From assembly GCF_963169125.1 (NCBI RefSeq), contig NC_084799.1:67758143-67822142 (forward strand): a stretch of 64,000 nucleotides of DNA, given 5' to 3'. This document shows, piece by piece, positions 62,901 through 64,000 of this stretch; within the stretch, counting starts at the first letter, position 1; each line of letters opens with the position of its first letter. Below the pieces are notes generated by a model. The model was not told the origin of the DNA. It saw nothing but the letters and a program-made list of their open reading frames with translations, and made no database searches. A program made the position numbers and the translations under genes. This DNA is from Humulus lupulus. Taxonomy: Eukaryota; Streptophyta; Magnoliopsida; Rosales; Cannabaceae.

Positions 62901-63834
62901 TTCTTTAATGGATGTGAATTGTGGGGTGGATGTATGAAAAAATGGGCTATACCTATTGCAACTAAACGAACCCTATGTTCTAAATAATGAGTTGTTTAAG
63001 ATAGCTAAATATAGGACCGTTAAACGACAAAAGGTCAATAACGTTAGAAATGACGTACCTTTGACATTTTTGCTTTGGTCATATTTGCTATGATAGGATT
63101 CAAAGACTAACAAAGGCTAGGACTTTGAGGGAACTCACCTAGGGTGACCTACCTGTTTGTGAATCTAGTCTCGAGGGCAGAATGACAAAGCGTCCATTCT
63201 CTGTGATAGGAGAAAACCACTAGGGATAGTATGTTCAAATGTCTGGGGACTTATGAATGATCAAGTAAGGGGTGGTTATGAGTATTTCATCACCTTCATC
63301 AACAATTTCTCTAGAGACTCATGTATGTACCTAAAGCATAGGAATTCTGCGAATTTGTTAAGAAGTTCAAATAATTCATTGCTATGGTTTTAAAACCATA
63401 TTAGGTACAACGTTAAAGATCTTGCGATCTGATTAGGGTGGAGGATATTTGGATAATCAGAACGAAGATCATTTAATTGAACTTGGAGAATTGTCTAAAG
63501 CAACTGTCCCAAGGACTTCGCAATAGAACAGTGTTGCTGAGTGGTGTGAATCGCATGTTTATGAAAATGTGTGTTCTATGATAAGCTATTCAACTCTACC
63601 AACTTCTTACCCAGATCTTTTCTGAAGACATACTACCTAGACCACATGTGACATTTTTTAAATGTTGTGTCGTCTCAAAAGTTGTCTCCAAGACACCACT
63701 AGAATTATGAAATGGTCTTGAACCTGATTTACGTCATTATAGAGTTTGAGGGTGTCATGTTTATGTACTGAGGAAAAAGGTAGGAAAGCTAGAACAATGA
63801 ACTGAAGTTTGCTTGTTTGATGGCTATTCTAAAG
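59975..63834 (+). pseudogene. Copia element 2 interior, heavily decayed gag-pol
   Basis: The leader runs 59975-62160. Gag start remains GENLTKCLSNINLVLIMDN lie near 62175-62230 and join almost directly to a linker with DGGSSKGNDANTTK, so the gag core is absent here too. A zinc-knuckle remnant is near 62480-62540, the protease region near 62600-62650, and pre-integrase near 62940-63190 (RIQRLTK, CES-like). Integrase core remains (ILRSD, GEDIW-like) are near 63410-63450, then the segment near 63760-63830. Stops and indels are frequent. There is no functional product. Confidence 0.75.
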
Positions 63835-63994
63835 TGTTAGAATATTAGCTTTAAATTAGCTAGAAATTAGGGTCAATTGTAATTATTTTATTTCCTATTT
63901 TCTCTCCTACCTTCCTAATTTAGTTTTTATAGTGTTGTATAAATATATGTGATTTGCATGAATAAGATATACAATTCATTCACCATTTTGTACA
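63835..63994 (+). mobile_element. Short LTR (160 bp) followed by the start of a primer-binding site
   Basis: TGTTAGAATATTAG at 63835 to TTTTGTACA at 63994, with a TATA box TATAAATA at 63938-63945. The last six bases of the window, TGGTAT, match the start of the initiator-Met primer site TGGTATCAGAGC. LTRs this short fit copia Ale/Retrofit-type elements or a miniature LTR retrotransposon (TRIM). The interior is beyond the window. It cuts off copia element 2. Confidence 0.75.
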
Positions 63995-64000
63995 TGGTAT

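Larger units (their letters stand above)
55327..63834 (+). mobile_element. Ty1/copia retrotransposon 2, decayed and truncated
   Basis: The 5' LTR starts TGTTGGGTTTTATGCCC, related to copia element 1. An interior with matching leader, gag, protease and integrase remains follows, ending where a new LTR begins at 63835. The 3' half is outside the window or lost. It inserted into the leader of the old gypsy element and was itself hit by a solo LTR (55790-58643) and by the short-LTR element. Confidence 0.85.

Overview
This is nuclear DNA of a flowering plant, most likely a dicot with a large, repeat-rich genome. The evidence is two intron-style plant genes (a group VI ERF/cytokinin response factor and a UBC8/UBC10-type ubiquitin-conjugating enzyme), AT-rich intergenic DNA, and nested LTR retrotransposons of plant-specific lineages. 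I cannot name the species from the sequence.

Layout. 1-8335: a cluster of LTRs of one Ty3/gypsy family (sense mostly on the minus strand), including a solo LTR nested in another LTR. 8336-9360: a dead L1-type LINE fragment. 9361-17987: the gene island, with the intronless CRF-type ERF gene (10009-10836, minus) and the four-exon E2 gene (14675-16608, minus), separated by 3.8 kb of AT-rich DNA. 17988-55326: one old chromovirus-like Ty3/gypsy element on the minus strand (LTR 22697-18316, chromodomain and polypurine tract at 22698-23334, integrase/RT/protease at 40032-42453, gag at 54071-55326), shattered by later insertions.

The insertions into it are: a solo LTR in its LTR (18833-20996); a Ty1/copia element (23335-37629) that itself carries a hAT DNA transposon in its 3' LTR (32420-36779); a solo LTR (37700-40026); a complete Tat-lineage Ty3/gypsy element (42454-54065, minus); and a second Ty1/copia element starting at 55327. 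That last element carries a solo LTR in its 5' LTR (55790-58643) and is cut near the right edge by a short-LTR retroelement (63835 onward). Most boundaries are supported by target-site duplications read directly from the sequence.

How the parts work together. The two genes are ordinary host genes. The hAT transposase has an open spliced reading frame, matching terminal inverted repeats and an 8-bp target duplication, so it is the best candidate for a recently autonomous element. The Tat element has gag-pol in one frame broken only by 11 point stop codons. It also carries, on the opposite strand between integrase and the 3' LTR, a spliced gene with its own TATA box. The gypsy LTRs hold arrays of short palindromes whose stem bases change in a paired way between and within copies. 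This covariation is the least explained signal in the window.

No bacterial-type system, CRISPR array, tRNA or rRNA gene was seen.
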